From positions 1 through 29,373 of the forward strand of contig CALKJV010000112.1 of assembly GCA_937995505.1 (NCBI GenBank): 29,373 bases of DNA, given 5' to 3'. Below, piece by piece: positions 6,620 through 14,977 of this stretch. Origin of the DNA: an uncultured Bacteroidia bacterium (GTDB lineage: Bacteria > Bacteroidota > Bacteroidia > SpSt-205). Position 1 is the first letter of the stretch, and each line of letters opens with the position of its first letter. The notes under the pieces were generated by a model. The model made no database searches. It saw only the letters and a program-made list of their open reading frames with translations, and was not told the DNA's origin. Position numbers and translations under genes: made by a program.

Positions 6620-8881
6620 ATGCGGAAGTTCGCTTTTGGGCTTCTCTCCCTTCTGTGGGGGCAGAAGGTCATAGGCTATGACCTGTGGCTAGATAGTTTG
6701 AGTTTTACGCAAAGCTGGTGGAGCTGGCGGGCAGGGGTTATCTTTCAGCCGGGGAGCGCTTCTTCCCTTGCTTTGACTTTGCGGGGTTACACCATAGACT
6801 CTATCCGCTTAGGGGGCCAGCTGCTGACCTATACTCACAATGATAGCCTACTGACGGTTTCTCTGCCGAGCGGCCTCAGTGCCCAAGAGACGGTATGGGT
6901 GTATTATCGAGGATCAGGGGTGCAAGATCCGGGGGGCTTTGGAGGAATGTACTGGGGGCCTTCGTACGTATTTAACATCGGCGTCTCATTGTACATCTCT
7001 CCGCACAGCTTCGGACGAGCCTGGCATCCTTGCGTAGATACTTTTGGGCTCAAAGCCTATTATAAATTCCACCTGCGGGCGCCTGATACCCTAACCGCCA
7101 CGGCTAATGGACTCATAGACAGCGTTGAAGCAGCAGGGCTCGGGTGGAAACGCTGGCACTGGACCCTCCAATATCCCATACCAGCGTATCTCGCCGGCGT
7201 CGCTATCGGTAAATATGTGGCTGCGCGAGATACGCTCATTAGAGGGCCTGGAGATACCCTTCTAATTGAGAATTGGCTCGGCCGCGGCGATAGCGCTGGA
7301 AGCTATACGACCTTCCAGCGGCTCAAACCGCTATTGCGGGATTGGGAACAGAAGTTTGGGCGGTATCCCTATGAGCGGGTAGGCTTCGTTGCTACGGCCT
7401 TCAATAGGGGCGCCATGGAACACGCTACCCACATCGTCTATCCCAGCATCATCATTGCAAACACCAACCAGTATGACTGGCTGTGGGCACACGAGCTAGC
7501 CCATCAATGGTTCGGAAATTCTGTCACAGGCTCAAAAGAAAGCCAGATCTTTCTCAAGGAAGGCTTTGCGACTTTCAGTGAGGCGCTGTTTTATGAGCAG
7601 TTTTTCGGTAAGCAGCGGTACTATGAACACATTCGCGGCTTTTTAGAGCGAACCTTGCAGCGCCTCCGCTGGGAAGAGGGGCTTTTTTCGCTCTCTAATA
7701 TTCCGCCCGAGCACACCTATGGCATCGCTACCTACCAAAAAGGAGCTACCGTCTTGAATACCCTTCGGCATCAGCTTGGAGATAGCTTGTACTTCTTAGG
7801 GGTGCGGGCCTACAACACGCGATATTTACATGGTCTGGTCACTTTGGACAGTTTGCAGCGCGTGCTGGAGGATAGCTGTGGCGTATCTCTACAAGCCTTT
7901 TTTGACGACTGGCTGCGTAGCCCTGGTGAAGTGCATTTTCGGATAGACTCTTTTGGTAGGGCGGGAAATGACTCGGTATGGATCGCTTGGAGGATGGCCT
8001 TACGCGATAAGCCGACCTACGGCACGCCGACGCGTCTGACAGTACATCTGCGCGGGAATACGACGGCAGAGGTATTAGATGCACAATTTTTCACCGATGG
8101 CACCGCTCAAGGGGTAGCCAAAGTAGCCTGCCCGTTTACGCCGAGGGTGGCTATCCTGAACCCTCAAGGCGAGGTCTCTGACGCTACCACGCATGGTAGC
8201 CGATGGGTAAAGACCACGGGAAACATTACTTTACCAGCTACTTACCTCACCGTGCGCGCGATAGGTTTACCTTCGGGGGATTCGGTTTGGATTCATGTGG
8301 GGCATCACTGGGTAGCCCCCTATGATGGGGTAGGCTTGCCCCTGTCTACTACTCGCTTTCACAGCTTGGATGGGGTCTGGAATAAGGCGCTAGCGCTGCG
8401 AGGGGTATTTAACTACAATGGGCGAGCGGTGGGTTCGGGCGCTTATCTGGATACGCTCTGGCTAAACTTCAACGAGGACTCGCTGGCCCTGTATTGGCGC
8501 TCAAAAGCAGGTGAGCCTTGGACAGAATGGCTGCATTATTCTATAAACCGCGGCCCTTCTGCTACTGACCTGCAAGGTTCTATTATCGCAGATTCGCTTC
8601 TGCCTGGGGAGTATGCGCTCGGTCGGAAGGCACTCGCCACGCCTGTACAAGGTCCGAAACCTTCCCAGCTTGTACAGTGGGAAGTACGGTCCGAAGCGGG
8701 GCTCCTATCTATCCACAATGGGTCTCAGGAAGAAGGTATTTACGGAATCTATGACCTTTTGGGGCGGGGTATGGGTGGAGGGCGACTCGCCCCGCAAAGC
8801 CAAGCTATCCATCCTTTGCCCATGGGCTTCTATCTGGTGCAAACCCCAGAAGGTCCTAAAAAGGTGGCTATTTGGAGATAA
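6620..8881 (+). CDS. T9SS-secreted M1-family metallopeptidase
   Basis: A 753-aa zinc aminopeptidase-like protein. It has a signal peptide (MRKFAFGLLSLLWGQ), an N-terminal beta domain, and a gluzincin domain with HELAH (His291, Glu292, His295) and third ligand Glu314 (KEGFATFSE), the HExxHx18E pattern of M1. The exopeptidase loop GAMEN appears as GAMEH. A C-terminal beta region follows, and the last ~75 residues form a T9SS type A sorting domain (VRSEAGLLSIHNG, GIYDLLGRGM, PMGFYLVQT). It is therefore likely exported to the cell surface or medium to trim peptides. The start is fixed by the promoter box four bases upstream. It is a single-gene unit; the rplM promoter follows within 6 bp of its stop. 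Confidence 0.92.
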   Translation: MRKFAFGLLSLLWGQKVIGYDLWLDSLSFTQSWWSWRAGVIFQPGSASSLALTLRGYTIDSIRLGGQLLTYTHNDSLLTVSLPSGLSAQETVWVYYRGSGVQDPGGFGGMYWGPSYVFNIGVSLYISPHSFGRAWHPCVDTFGLKAYYKFHLRAPDTLTATANGLIDSVEAAGLGWKRWHWTLQYPIPAYLAGVAIGKYVAARDTLIRGPGDTLLIENWLGRGDSAGSYTTFQRLKPLLRDWEQKFGRYPYERVGFVATAFNRGAMEHATHIVYPSIIIANTNQYDWLWAHELAHQWFGNSVTGSKESQIFLKEGFATFSEALFYEQFFGKQRYYEHIRGFLERTLQRLRWEEGLFSLSNIPPEHTYGIATYQKGATVLNTLRHQLGDSLYFLGVRAYNTRYLHGLVTLDSLQRVLEDSCGVSLQAFFDDWLRSPGEVHFRIDSFGRAGNDSVWIAWRMALRDKPTYGTPTRLTVHLRGNTTAEVLDAQFFTDGTAQGVAKVACPFTPRVAILNPQGEVSDATTHGSRWVKTTGNITLPATYLTVRAIGLPSGDSVWIHVGHHWVAPYDGVGLPLSTTRFHSLDGVWNKALALRGVFNYNGRAVGSGAYLDTLWLNFNEDSLALYWRSKAGEPWTEWLHYSINRGPSATDLQGSIIADSLLPGEYALGRKALATPVQGPKPSQLVQWEVRSEAGLLSIHNGSQEEGIYGIYDLLGRGMGGGRLAPQSQAIHPLPMGFYLVQTPEGPKKVAIWR

Positions 8882-8886
8882 ACTCG

Positions 8887-8894
8887 TACCTTTG
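8887..8894 (+). promoter_or_regulatory. -7 promoter box TACCTTTG for the ribosomal protein operon
   Basis: Matches TAnnTTTG and starts 6 bp after the M1 peptidase stop. Eight bases (CCCCCGCT) separate it from GTG 8903, implying a leader of about four nucleotides. Confidence 0.6.
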
Positions 8895-8902
8895 CCCCCG
8901 CT

Positions 8903-9346
8903 GTGAAAAACTTACCTACGTATCGCACGCCCATGGTATCTCTCAAGGCGCAGGTGCGAGATTGGGTCGTGGTAGATGCCACGGATATACCATTGGGGCG
9001 CTTGGCTAGTCAAGTAGCCTACCTTCTGCGAGGGAAGCATAAGTCTACCTTCACCCCTCAGTGGAATCTCGGTGCCGCTGTCATCATCGTGAATGCCGAT
9101 CAAGTTCTCCTCACCGGTAAAAAAGGCGAGAAAAAAGTCTATGTGCGGCACACGGGGTATCCTGGCGGCCAGCGTCATATTCCCGTACAGCGCCTTTCGC
9201 CTGAAGCCGTCATTCGCCACGCGGTGAAAGGTATGCTCCCGAAAAATCGCCTGCAAGCCCGTATGCTTCGTAATCTCCATATCTACAGTGGGCCTTCGCA
9301 TCCGCACGCTGCACAAAAACCGAAACCCATTTCTCTTGCCGTATGA
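8903..9346 (+). CDS. rplM: 50S ribosomal protein L13
   Basis: 147 aa, full-length L13 of the large ribosomal subunit. Recognisable segments are WVVVDATDIPLGRLASQVAY (25-44), LRGKHKSTFTPQWNLG, VRHTGYPGGQR, AVKGMLPKN and LHIYSGPSHPHAAQKP. It starts at GTG 8903, directly behind a TAnnTTTG box and with no Shine-Dalgarno sequence. Its stop overlaps the rpsI start (ATGA at 9343-9346), the usual rplM-rpsI pairing. The N-terminal extension of about 20 residues before the conserved WVVVDA matches lengths seen in Bacteroidota. Confidence 0.97.
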   Translation: MKNLPTYRTPMVSLKAQVRDWVVVDATDIPLGRLASQVAYLLRGKHKSTFTPQWNLGAAVIIVNADQVLLTGKKGEKKVYVRHTGYPGGQRHIPVQRLSPEAVIRHAVKGMLPKNRLQARMLRNLHIYSGPSHPHAAQKPKPISLAV

Positions 9347-9759
9347 ATCCTCTCCTTGCCTCCTACTTGCATGCCGTAGGCCGTCGGAAGACGGCGGTGG
9401 TGCGTTTGTACCTTCGGCCTAACCCATCGGGCAAAGGTACTTTCTCAGTCAATCGCCGTCCATGGAAGGAGTGCTTTCCCGTAGAGACGCTCCAGCTGGA
9501 GATCCTCAGGCCTTTTGAGGTGCTGAATTTAGACCCGGAGCGGTATGACCTGCTAGTATATGCCCGCGGGGGCGGCATAAAGGGCCAAGCTGAAGCACTG
9601 CGTCTCGCTATCGCTCGGGCTCTCCTCAAAGAAAGCGAGGAGACTCGGAGACCTTTCCTCCGAAAGGCAGGACTCCTCACAGTAGATGCTCGGCAAGTAG
9701 AAAGAAAACACTACGGCCACAAAAAAGCTCGGAAAAGCTTCCAGTTTTCTAAGCGATAA
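9343..9759 (+). CDS. rpsI: 30S ribosomal protein S9
   Basis: 138 aa, full-length S9 of the small-subunit head. Motifs: AVGRRKTAVVRLYLRP, GKGTFSVNRR, GGGIKGQAEALRLAIARALL and the terminal KKARKSFQFSKR, whose invariant SKR end reaches the P-site tRNA. The start overlaps the rplM stop as ATGA, so translation is coupled. rpsB follows after one base. Confidence 0.97.
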   Translation: MNPLLASYLHAVGRRKTAVVRLYLRPNPSGKGTFSVNRRPWKECFPVETLQLEILRPFEVLNLDPERYDLLVYARGGGIKGQAEALRLAIARALLKESEETRRPFLRKAGLLTVDARQVERKHYGHKKARKSFQFSKR

Positions 9760-9760
9760 T

Positions 9761-10483
9761 ATGCAGATACCTACCGTAGAGCAGCTCTTAGAAGCTCGCG
9801 TACATCTGGGGCATTTACGAAGCCGCTGGAATCCTCGCATGCGGCCTTACATTTTTATGGAGAAAGACAAGATCCACCTCATTGATGTCCTAAAAACCCA
9901 GCGTCTCTTAGAAGAAGCCGCTAAAGCTATCCGGGAAATCGCCCGGCAAGGGCGGGCTGTCTTGTATGTCGGCACCAAAAAGCAGGCGCGGGAAATCCTC
10001 AAAGAAATGGCTGAATCTGTCGGAATGCCCTATGTAACCGAGAGATGGCTGGGCGGTATGCTCACGAACTACAAGACCATCCGCCGTTCCATCACAAAAA
10101 TGGAGGCGATTGAACGCATGATGCGAGATGGCACCTTTGAGAAAATCTCTAAACGCGAGCGTCTGCAAAAGTTGCGAGAAAAAGAGAAACTGGACCGCTT
10201 TTTAGGGGGAATCGCTCGTATGCCTCACTTCCCGCCTGCGGCCGTGTATATCGTAGATATAGTGGAGGAATCCATAGCTGTCGCAGAAGCCCGCCGCCTC
10301 AATATCCCCACCTTTGCTATGGTAGATACCAACGCAGACCCTACCCAAATATCCTTTCCGATCCCCGCAAACGATGACTCAACCCACTCTATTGAGCTGG
10401 TCACCGGAGTCATCACCGCTGCGATACGAGAGGGCATAGAAGCTGCGAAAGCCGAAACCCTTGTCGAAGGGTCAGAGGCCTAA
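9761..10483 (+). CDS. rpsB: 30S ribosomal protein S2
   Basis: 240 aa. Conserved S2 segments are visible: LLEARVHLGHLRSRWNPRM near the N-terminus, FMEKDKIHLIDVLKT, VLYVGTKKQAREI, TERWLGGMLTNYKTI, FLGGIARMPHFPPAAVYIVD, NIPTFAMVDTNADP and the C-terminal IPANDDSTHSIELVTGV. It starts one base after rpsI. In most Bacteroidota the next gene is tsf; here it is hisS, whose TTG start lies 23 bp inside the 3' end of rpsB. Confidence 0.97.
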   Translation: MQIPTVEQLLEARVHLGHLRSRWNPRMRPYIFMEKDKIHLIDVLKTQRLLEEAAKAIREIARQGRAVLYVGTKKQAREILKEMAESVGMPYVTERWLGGMLTNYKTIRRSITKMEAIERMMRDGTFEKISKRERLQKLREKEKLDRFLGGIARMPHFPPAAVYIVDIVEESIAVAEARRLNIPTFAMVDTNADPTQISFPIPANDDSTHSIELVTGVITAAIREGIEAAKAETLVEGSEA

Positions 10484-11789
10484 GGTACGCGCCGCCCTAC
10501 CTTCGGGCTTTCGAGACTTTGGACCGCAAGCGGTGCGGCTGCGCCGATCCGTGTTCCAGGCCCTTATACATACCTTTGAGCGCTTTGGCTATGAGCCGTT
10601 AGAAACCCCCGCCGTAGAGCTTACCTCTATCCTCCTCGGGAAATACGGCGAAGAGGGCGATAAGCTCCTCTTTAGAATCCTAAACTCTGGCGACTTTTTG
10701 GCTGAAGCCCCCCCAGAGGCTCGCACTAGGAGTGCCACGCTGCTCCCATATATTAGCGAAAAGGCCTTGCGCTACGACCTCACGGTGCCGATGGCTCGCT
10801 GGGTAGCGCAGCACGCAGGGGAGCTGGTTTTCCCCTTCAAACGGTACCAGATCCAGCCAGTTTGGCGAGCTGATAGACCGCAGCGAGGGCGCTTCCGGGA
10901 GTTCTACCAATGCGATATTGACATCGTCGGGGCGGAGGGCATCATGCCTCTGTTAGAAATCGCGGCTATCCTGCGCGAGAGCTTGAATACCCTCCAGCTC
11001 ACGGGTGCCGTGCTGCACCTTAATCACCGAGCCCTACTTGAGAAGGCTTGTCATGAGACCGGCTGGCCAAAGGAAGACTTTGTAAGTTTCTGTGGGCTTT
11101 TAGATAAGTCGGATAAAATAGGATGGACTGCCGTGCAGCAGCAGTTCGCAGAATTGGGGTTTACCTTGCCCGAATGGCTAGACCCAGCTACTCCGTGGCC
11201 TCTCCTGCGAGAGCAGCTTAGCCTGGTGGAGGGGCTTGCGGCTGACCTTTCTACCTTAGAAAGTCTTTTGGCAGATCCGACCCCGCCTGTATCGCTGCGA
11301 TGGGATGCCACGCTGGCGAGAGGACTTTCGTACTACACCGGCTACATCTATGAACTGCGCATGCCAGAAAGCGGCTTAGGAAGTATCGGGGCGGGGGGGG
11401 CTTATGCCAGTCTCGTGGGAGACTTCGGGGGGCCAGATCTGCCCGCGATGGGGTTCTCTTTCGGTATAGAACGGATCCTCCTCTTAGTCTCAGAAGCACT
11501 CTCTTCCGAGCCCCCTTCGCAGGCGCTAGTGGCCTGGATAGATGCCTCCCCTTCCTATGCGATGCGAGTCGTCCAAGCCCTCCAATCGCAAGGTCTTTCT
11601 GCCTTTGCCTATCCCAGCCCGAAAAAACTCTCTAAGCAGCTAGACTATGCCCAGCGCCGAGGTATACGATGGGTCGCCATCGTCGGAAGCCAAGAAGAAG
11701 CCACACAAACCCTCCAACTTAGAGACCTGCAGCACCATACCCAGAAAACCCTCGCCTTACATGAGCTGGCACAAGTCGCTATGGAGTAA
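10461..11789 (+). CDS. hisS: Histidyl-tRNA synthetase
   Basis: 442-aa class II synthetase that charges tRNA-His. The N-terminal PSGFRDF (14-20) corresponds to the family's PKGTRDF. Motif 2 runs from FKRYQIQPVWRADR through FREFYQCDID (126-154, Arg136), the HisA signature is LARGLSYYTGYIYE, and motif 3 is GFSFGIERILLLV. The C-terminal ~100 residues form the anticodon-binding domain (ALVAWIDAS, GIRWVAIVG). No ATG or GTG lies between the rpsB stop and the conserved N-terminus, so the TTG at 10461, overlapping rpsB by 23 bp, is the likely start. It occupies the slot normally held by tsf. A G8 tract lies at 11393-11400 but the frame is intact through it. Confidence 0.95.
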   Translation: MSKGQRPKVRAALPSGFRDFGPQAVRLRRSVFQALIHTFERFGYEPLETPAVELTSILLGKYGEEGDKLLFRILNSGDFLAEAPPEARTRSATLLPYISEKALRYDLTVPMARWVAQHAGELVFPFKRYQIQPVWRADRPQRGRFREFYQCDIDIVGAEGIMPLLEIAAILRESLNTLQLTGAVLHLNHRALLEKACHETGWPKEDFVSFCGLLDKSDKIGWTAVQQQFAELGFTLPEWLDPATPWPLLREQLSLVEGLAADLSTLESLLADPTPPVSLRWDATLARGLSYYTGYIYELRMPESGLGSIGAGGAYASLVGDFGGPDLPAMGFSFGIERILLLVSEALSSEPPSQALVAWIDASPSYAMRVVQALQSQGLSAFAYPSPKKLSKQLDYAQRRGIRWVAIVGSQEEATQTLQLRDLQHHTQKTLALHELAQVAME

Positions 11790-12303
11790 AGTAACGATAG
11801 GGGTACTCCTTGTGTCGTGTTCGCCCCGCTTGCCTGAGCTACAAACGATTGAAGCACAGCAGTCTGAGCTACGCGACCTACTTAGCGCGCAGGGCTCCCA
11901 AAGTTCGGCTTTTATGACTACAGCACTGCAGCTTGCGCGGAATATAGAAGCCTTCGCCCAAAAATATCCCAACCACCCTCGCGTGCCAGAGCTGCTTTTA
12001 GAAGCAGCCGAGCTAGAAGCGGTATACTTTAATGACCCTCGCCGGGCCATTGAGCTTTTGCGCAAAATAGACCTGCGATATCGCCAAAAAACCCCCTACG
12101 CGCCTAAGGCCCTTTTTTATGAAGCCTTTCTGTACGAGAATCAGCTGTCCGATACGGCGCAGGCTCGGGAGCTGTATGAGCTCTTTCTGCGGGAGTATCC
12201 CCAACATGAGTTAGCTTCGGAGGCTCGGCTGGCGCTGCGTAGTCTCGGTAAGTCGCCAGAGCAGCTGCTGCGGGAGTTTTTGCGGGATTCGTTAGTGCCA
12301 TAG
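11761..12303 (+). CDS. TPR-repeat lipoprotein, BamD/YbgF-like
   Basis: 180 aa from ATG 11761; earlier in-frame codons would put 38 hydrophilic residues ahead of the lipoprotein signal and are rejected. The signal MSWHKSLWSKVTIGVLLVSC ends in lipobox LVSC with Cys20, so a lipid-anchored envelope protein is expected. The rest is helical with tetratricopeptide-like repeats: FAQKYPNHPRVPELLLEAAE, a second centred on AIELLRKIDLRYRQKTPYAP, and a third, ARELYELFLREYPQHELASE. The YPxH/YPxS pattern is as in BamD and YbgF. It starts 29 bp inside hisS, so it is coupled to it. Its last ~200 bp are antisense to the predicted queG tail. The exact partner is unknown. Confidence 0.8.
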   Translation: MSWHKSLWSKVTIGVLLVSCSPRLPELQTIEAQQSELRDLLSAQGSQSSAFMTTALQLARNIEAFAQKYPNHPRVPELLLEAAELEAVYFNDPRRAIELLRKIDLRYRQKTPYAPKALFYEAFLYENQLSDTAQARELYELFLREYPQHELASEARLALRSLGKSPEQLLREFLRDSLVP

Positions 12304-13225
12304 TGGCGGCTTTTTGGAGCTTTTCGGGGCGCGTCCGGCGCAAAGCAGTTCCCTTCTGATGCTTACGAATTTGGCTACGAGACAGCTGGGCCCACTCCTG
12401 GGCTGAGAAAAAAGCATGGGCTGCGGGCGGTAGTGTCGCCTGCGGCTGAGCAAAGCGATTCCAAGGGCAGACTGTCTGGCATATATCGCACCCAAAGATC
12501 CACCCCTGTAGGTCTGGGGCCGTAGGCTCTAAGGCAGGGGCCTCTATGGTCCAGTACGCAATGCATCGGCGGGCGTCTAATACGTAAGGGGTCAGAGCTT
12601 GCGTCGGGCATGCCGTAATGCAGCGATTACAGGAGCCGCAGAAGTCCTCTACGAAGGGATCATCCGGCGTCAGCTCCGCCGTAGTGATGACCCCTCCGAT
12701 GAAAGTGAAGCTGCCCAGCCGGCGATTCAGGAGCAGGGTGTTTTTCCCGATCCAGCCGAGACCGGCTTGCACAGCCCAGGCTTTTTCTAAGAGAGGCGCT
12801 GTATCTACAAAAGGTCGGGCTTGCGCTCCGTAGCGCTGAAGGTAGTCTGCTAGGATCTGCAAGCGTCGCCGAAGATGAACATGATAATCTTCGCTCCAGG
12901 CGTACTGAGCGATAGGGGAGCGAGTTTGGCGGGTGTGAAGGTACCGCTGAAGTACAAGAAAAAGGCTGCGAGCGCCGGGGAGTACATGGGCAGGGTCTGC
13001 GCGCAAGTGCGGGGCCTGGGCGAGATACTCCATACCTGCATGTAGGCCTTGCTGTATCCAGGACAGGTAACGTCTGTACGCCTCGTATGCCGGCGAGGGA
13101 TAGGGCGGAGGGGGGCTATCTAAGGCTTCTACCCGAGCGACTCCCCAAGCATCAAAGCCTAATCCTTGCGCTAGGGCCTTCAGGCGCTGCGTAAGCCAGA
13201 TCGTGCTGAGCTTGACCGAAGTCAC
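12104..13225 (-). CDS. queG: Epoxyqueuosine reductase QueG
   Basis: Catalyses the last step of queuosine tRNA modification, reducing epoxyqueuosine with cobalamin and two [4Fe-4S] clusters. Visible: FVDTAPLLEKAWA with the catalytic Asp141, GLGWIGKNTLLLN, cluster one C196-x2-C199-x2-C202-x3-C206P, and cluster two C246-x2-C249-x3-C253P. GTALRRTRPEKLQ (292-304) is where many short versions end. It starts at GTG 13225, 5 bp after ruvB. From residue ~312 the frame continues as an Ala/Pro/Thr-rich tail to 12104, antisense to the TPR lipoprotein gene for 200 bp. A one-base indel at the T5 run 12311-12315 would instead end the protein at 12292. Either this is a real extension (E. coli QueG is also long) or a frameshift; the catalytic part is secure. 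Confidence 0.9.
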   Translation of the reverse strand: MTSVKLSTIWLTQRLKALAQGLGFDAWGVARVEALDSPPPPYPSPAYEAYRRYLSWIQQGLHAGMEYLAQAPHLRADPAHVLPGARSLFLVLQRYLHTRQTRSPIAQYAWSEDYHVHLRRRLQILADYLQRYGAQARPFVDTAPLLEKAWAVQAGLGWIGKNTLLLNRRLGSFTFIGGVITTAELTPDDPFVEDFCGSCNRCITACPTQALTPYVLDARRCIAYWTIEAPALEPTAPDLQGWIFGCDICQTVCPWNRFAQPQATLPPAAHAFFSAQEWAQLSRSQIRKHQKGTALRRTRPEKLQKAATMALTNPAKTPAAAALATYRDYAAPAEPPKLTHVGDTPAERAHTAPEPAPYRTADSRTERLHKKGP

Positions 13226-13230
13226 CTACG

Positions 13231-14229
13231 CTAAAAAAGCGTGGCACTACCTGCGAAAGAGCCACTGCGTCCCAAATGCGTGTAGGCTCGTAAAAGGGCT
13301 TTGCGCCCGCGAGGGGTGCGTTCCAGAAAACCTTCCATGATGAGGTAGGGCTCATATACCTCTTCTAAGGTGTCGGGCTCTTCTCCGATGGCTACGGCCA
13401 GGGTTTGTAGGCCCGTAGGACCGCCTCCAAAGCGGTCTACGAGGGTCAAAAGGAGTTTTTTGTCAATCTCTTCTAAGCCGGCTGGGTCAATTTGTAGGGC
13501 GGAAAGCGCGGTTTCCGCCAGGGCACCATCAATCTGCGTGTGGCCAGCGACTTGCGCAAAATCGCGTACCCTTCGCAAGAGCCGATTGGCGGTGCGAGGG
13601 GTGCCCCGACTCCGCTGAGCAATCGCATAACTCGCTTCTTCGGTTATCTCAATCCCTAAAATCCGAGCTGAACGCTGCACAATTCGCGCTAGCTCTGCTT
13701 GTGTGTAGTACTCTACATGGATAGAGATACCAAAGCGTGCAATCAAAGGGGCGGTGAGGAGGCCGAGGCGGGTCGTAGCGCCTACAAGTGTGAAGGGTTT
13801 GAGGCGGAGCTGTAAGGTCTTTGCATGGGGACCGCTATCAATGACAATATCTAAACGATGATCCTCCATCGCCGTGTAGAGGTACTCCTCAATGGCGGGA
13901 TGAAGCCGATGGATCTCGTCAATAAAGAGCACATCTCCTGTTTCCAGCTGGGTGAGGAGGCCGGCTAAATCTGCGGGGCGCTGGAGGGCAGGACCGCTGG
14001 TAGGAAAGAGGCGGGTGCCCATCTCTTGGGCAATAATGTGCGCTAAGGTTGTTTTTCCGAGCCCGGGAGGGCCATAGAAAAGGGTATGGTCTAAGGCTTC
14101 CTTACGGGCGCGGGCTGCTTCCAAAAAAATGCACAGATTGGAGAGAAAAGGCCGATTTCCAATAAACTCCGAGAGACTTGTCGGGCGAATGGATCTCTCC
14201 TCGGACTCAGAAGGGGCAGAGGGCCTCAT
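13231..14229 (-). CDS. ruvB: Holliday junction branch migration ATPase RuvB
   Basis: 332-aa AAA+ motor that drives branch migration with RuvA during recombination repair. Walker A is GPPGLGKT (53-60), Walker B is LFIDEI (101-106), sensor 1 lies in LVGATTRLGLL, the arginine finger region is PLIARFGI, and the C-terminal winged helix carries GFLERTPRGRKAL. Length and motifs are normal. The ATG overlaps the stop of the upstream HATPase gene (ATGA), so it is translationally coupled to the signalling genes. queG follows after 5 bp. ruvA and ruvC are not in the window. Confidence 0.96.
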   Translation of the reverse strand: MRPSAPSESEERSIRPTSLSEFIGNRPFLSNLCIFLEAARARKEALDHTLFYGPPGLGKTTLAHIIAQEMGTRLFPTSGPALQRPADLAGLLTQLETGDVLFIDEIHRLHPAIEEYLYTAMEDHRLDIVIDSGPHAKTLQLRLKPFTLVGATTRLGLLTAPLIARFGISIHVEYYTQAELARIVQRSARILGIEITEEASYAIAQRSRGTPRTANRLLRRVRDFAQVAGHTQIDGALAETALSALQIDPAGLEEIDKKLLLTLVDRFGGGPTGLQTLAVAIGEEPDTLEEVYEPYLIMEGFLERTPRGRKALLRAYTHLGRSGSFAGSATLF

Positions 14230-14645
14230 GGGCTTAGATCTTTCATCATGTGATACACGGAGCTTCCCCCCTTACGGCGGCGAATGGTAATGCGGTCAAT
14301 CAGCCGACGGATGAGATAGATACCCAGTCCCCCCGGACGGTTGGTATCAGTTCGCAGAAGTTTAGGTTCGTCGGGGTACTGATGCAAATCGTACGGAGGA
14401 GCGGGATCATAGAGATAAATATGTACGACAGACCCTTGAGAGCGTAGCTCCAGGCGAAGCTCTTTATCGGGGTCTTCTTTATTGGCATGGAGGATGGAGT
14501 TGGCGCAGAGTTCCTCAATCGCTACGGTGACTTGGTTGATGCGGACGGTATCTTGGGTGAGGGTGCGTAGATGGTTTTGTACGAAGTGTCGGATGATGGG
14601 GAGGTTCTCCGTAGAGGCTCCAAACTGCAAGCTGGCTTTAGGCAT
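14226..14645 (-). CDS. RsbW-like anti-sigma/HATPase serine kinase
   Basis: 139-aa GHKL-fold protein of the HATPase_c_2 type. The N-box reads AIEELCANSILHA and the G-box NRPGGLGIYLIRRLID, followed by a short C-terminal strand ending GGSSVYHMMKD. Family knowledge: such proteins bind and phosphorylate a STAS antagonist and sequester an output protein, often a sigma factor, in a partner-switching circuit. The gene lies directly after the STAS gene (8-bp overlap), and the PP2C phosphatase is upstream, completing the trio. No sigma factor is adjacent, so the output partner is unknown. The ATG at 14645 is the only reasonable start. Confidence 0.88.
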   Translation of the reverse strand: MPKASLQFGASTENLPIIRHFVQNHLRTLTQDTVRINQVTVAIEELCANSILHANKEDPDKELRLELRSQGSVVHIYLYDPAPPYDLHQYPDEPKLLRTDTNRPGGLGIYLIRRLIDRITIRRRKGGSSVYHMMKDLSP

Positions 14646-14958
14646 GCGAAACCGACATCAGCTTGGTCAGGCCGAGAAGGTCTAAGATGTTATACACTTC
14701 GGGTTGCACTTCTGCGAGGGCCAGCGTGATGCCCTTGGGAGCGAAGTTATCCATGCACATAAGCAAGATACCGGCGCCGGCGCTGGAGAGGTAGGAGAGT
14801 TCTCGGCAGTGGAGGGTAATCTGCTTGACGGCAGGATTGGCTTGCAGCAGTTGGGTGAGCTTTTCGTAGAGTTTGGGGGCGGTCAGGGCGTCCAGCTCTC
14901 CACGGAGGGCTAAGTGCATGTGCCCATTGTCGCCGTTTGGTAACACGTCAATCTGCAT
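14638..14958 (-). CDS. STAS-domain anti-sigma factor antagonist (RsbV/SpoIIAA-like)
   Basis: 106 aa from ATG 14958, a single STAS domain. LRGELDALTAPKL is the first strand-helix, and ELSYLSSAGAGILLM holds the phosphorylatable serine region (Ser58/Ser59; Ser59 aligns with the Ser phosphorylated in SpoIIAA). In the usual scheme the unphosphorylated form binds the HATPase kinase and frees its target, and the PP2C phosphatase regenerates it. A TATCTTTG box lies in the 19-bp gap after the phosphatase gene, six bases before this ATG, so it can be transcribed separately. In-frame TTG codons upstream lie at or inside the box and are less likely starts. Confidence 0.9.
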   Translation of the reverse strand: MQIDVLPNGDNGHMHLALRGELDALTAPKLYEKLTQLLQANPAVKQITLHCRELSYLSSAGAGILLMCMDNFAPKGITLALAEVQPEVYNILDLLGLTKLMSVSHA

Positions 14959-14964
14959 CAAGAG

Positions 14965-14972
14965 CAAAGATA
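14965..14972 (-). promoter_or_regulatory. -7 promoter box TATCTTTG for the STAS gene
   Basis: Read on the minus strand from 14972 to 14965 it matches TAnnTTTG. Six bases (CTCTTG) separate it from ATG 14958. It fills most of the 19-bp gap after the phosphatase stop and gives an internal, nearly leaderless start for STAS-HATPase-ruvB-queG. Confidence 0.6.
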
Positions 14973-14977
14973 CGCTT

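Noticed and set aside
12297..12315. GCCA-TAG-TGGC hairpin followed by T5 as a terminator of the TPR lipoprotein gene
   Set aside because: A 4-bp stem is too short to call an intrinsic terminator; it is mentioned only with the queG overlap.
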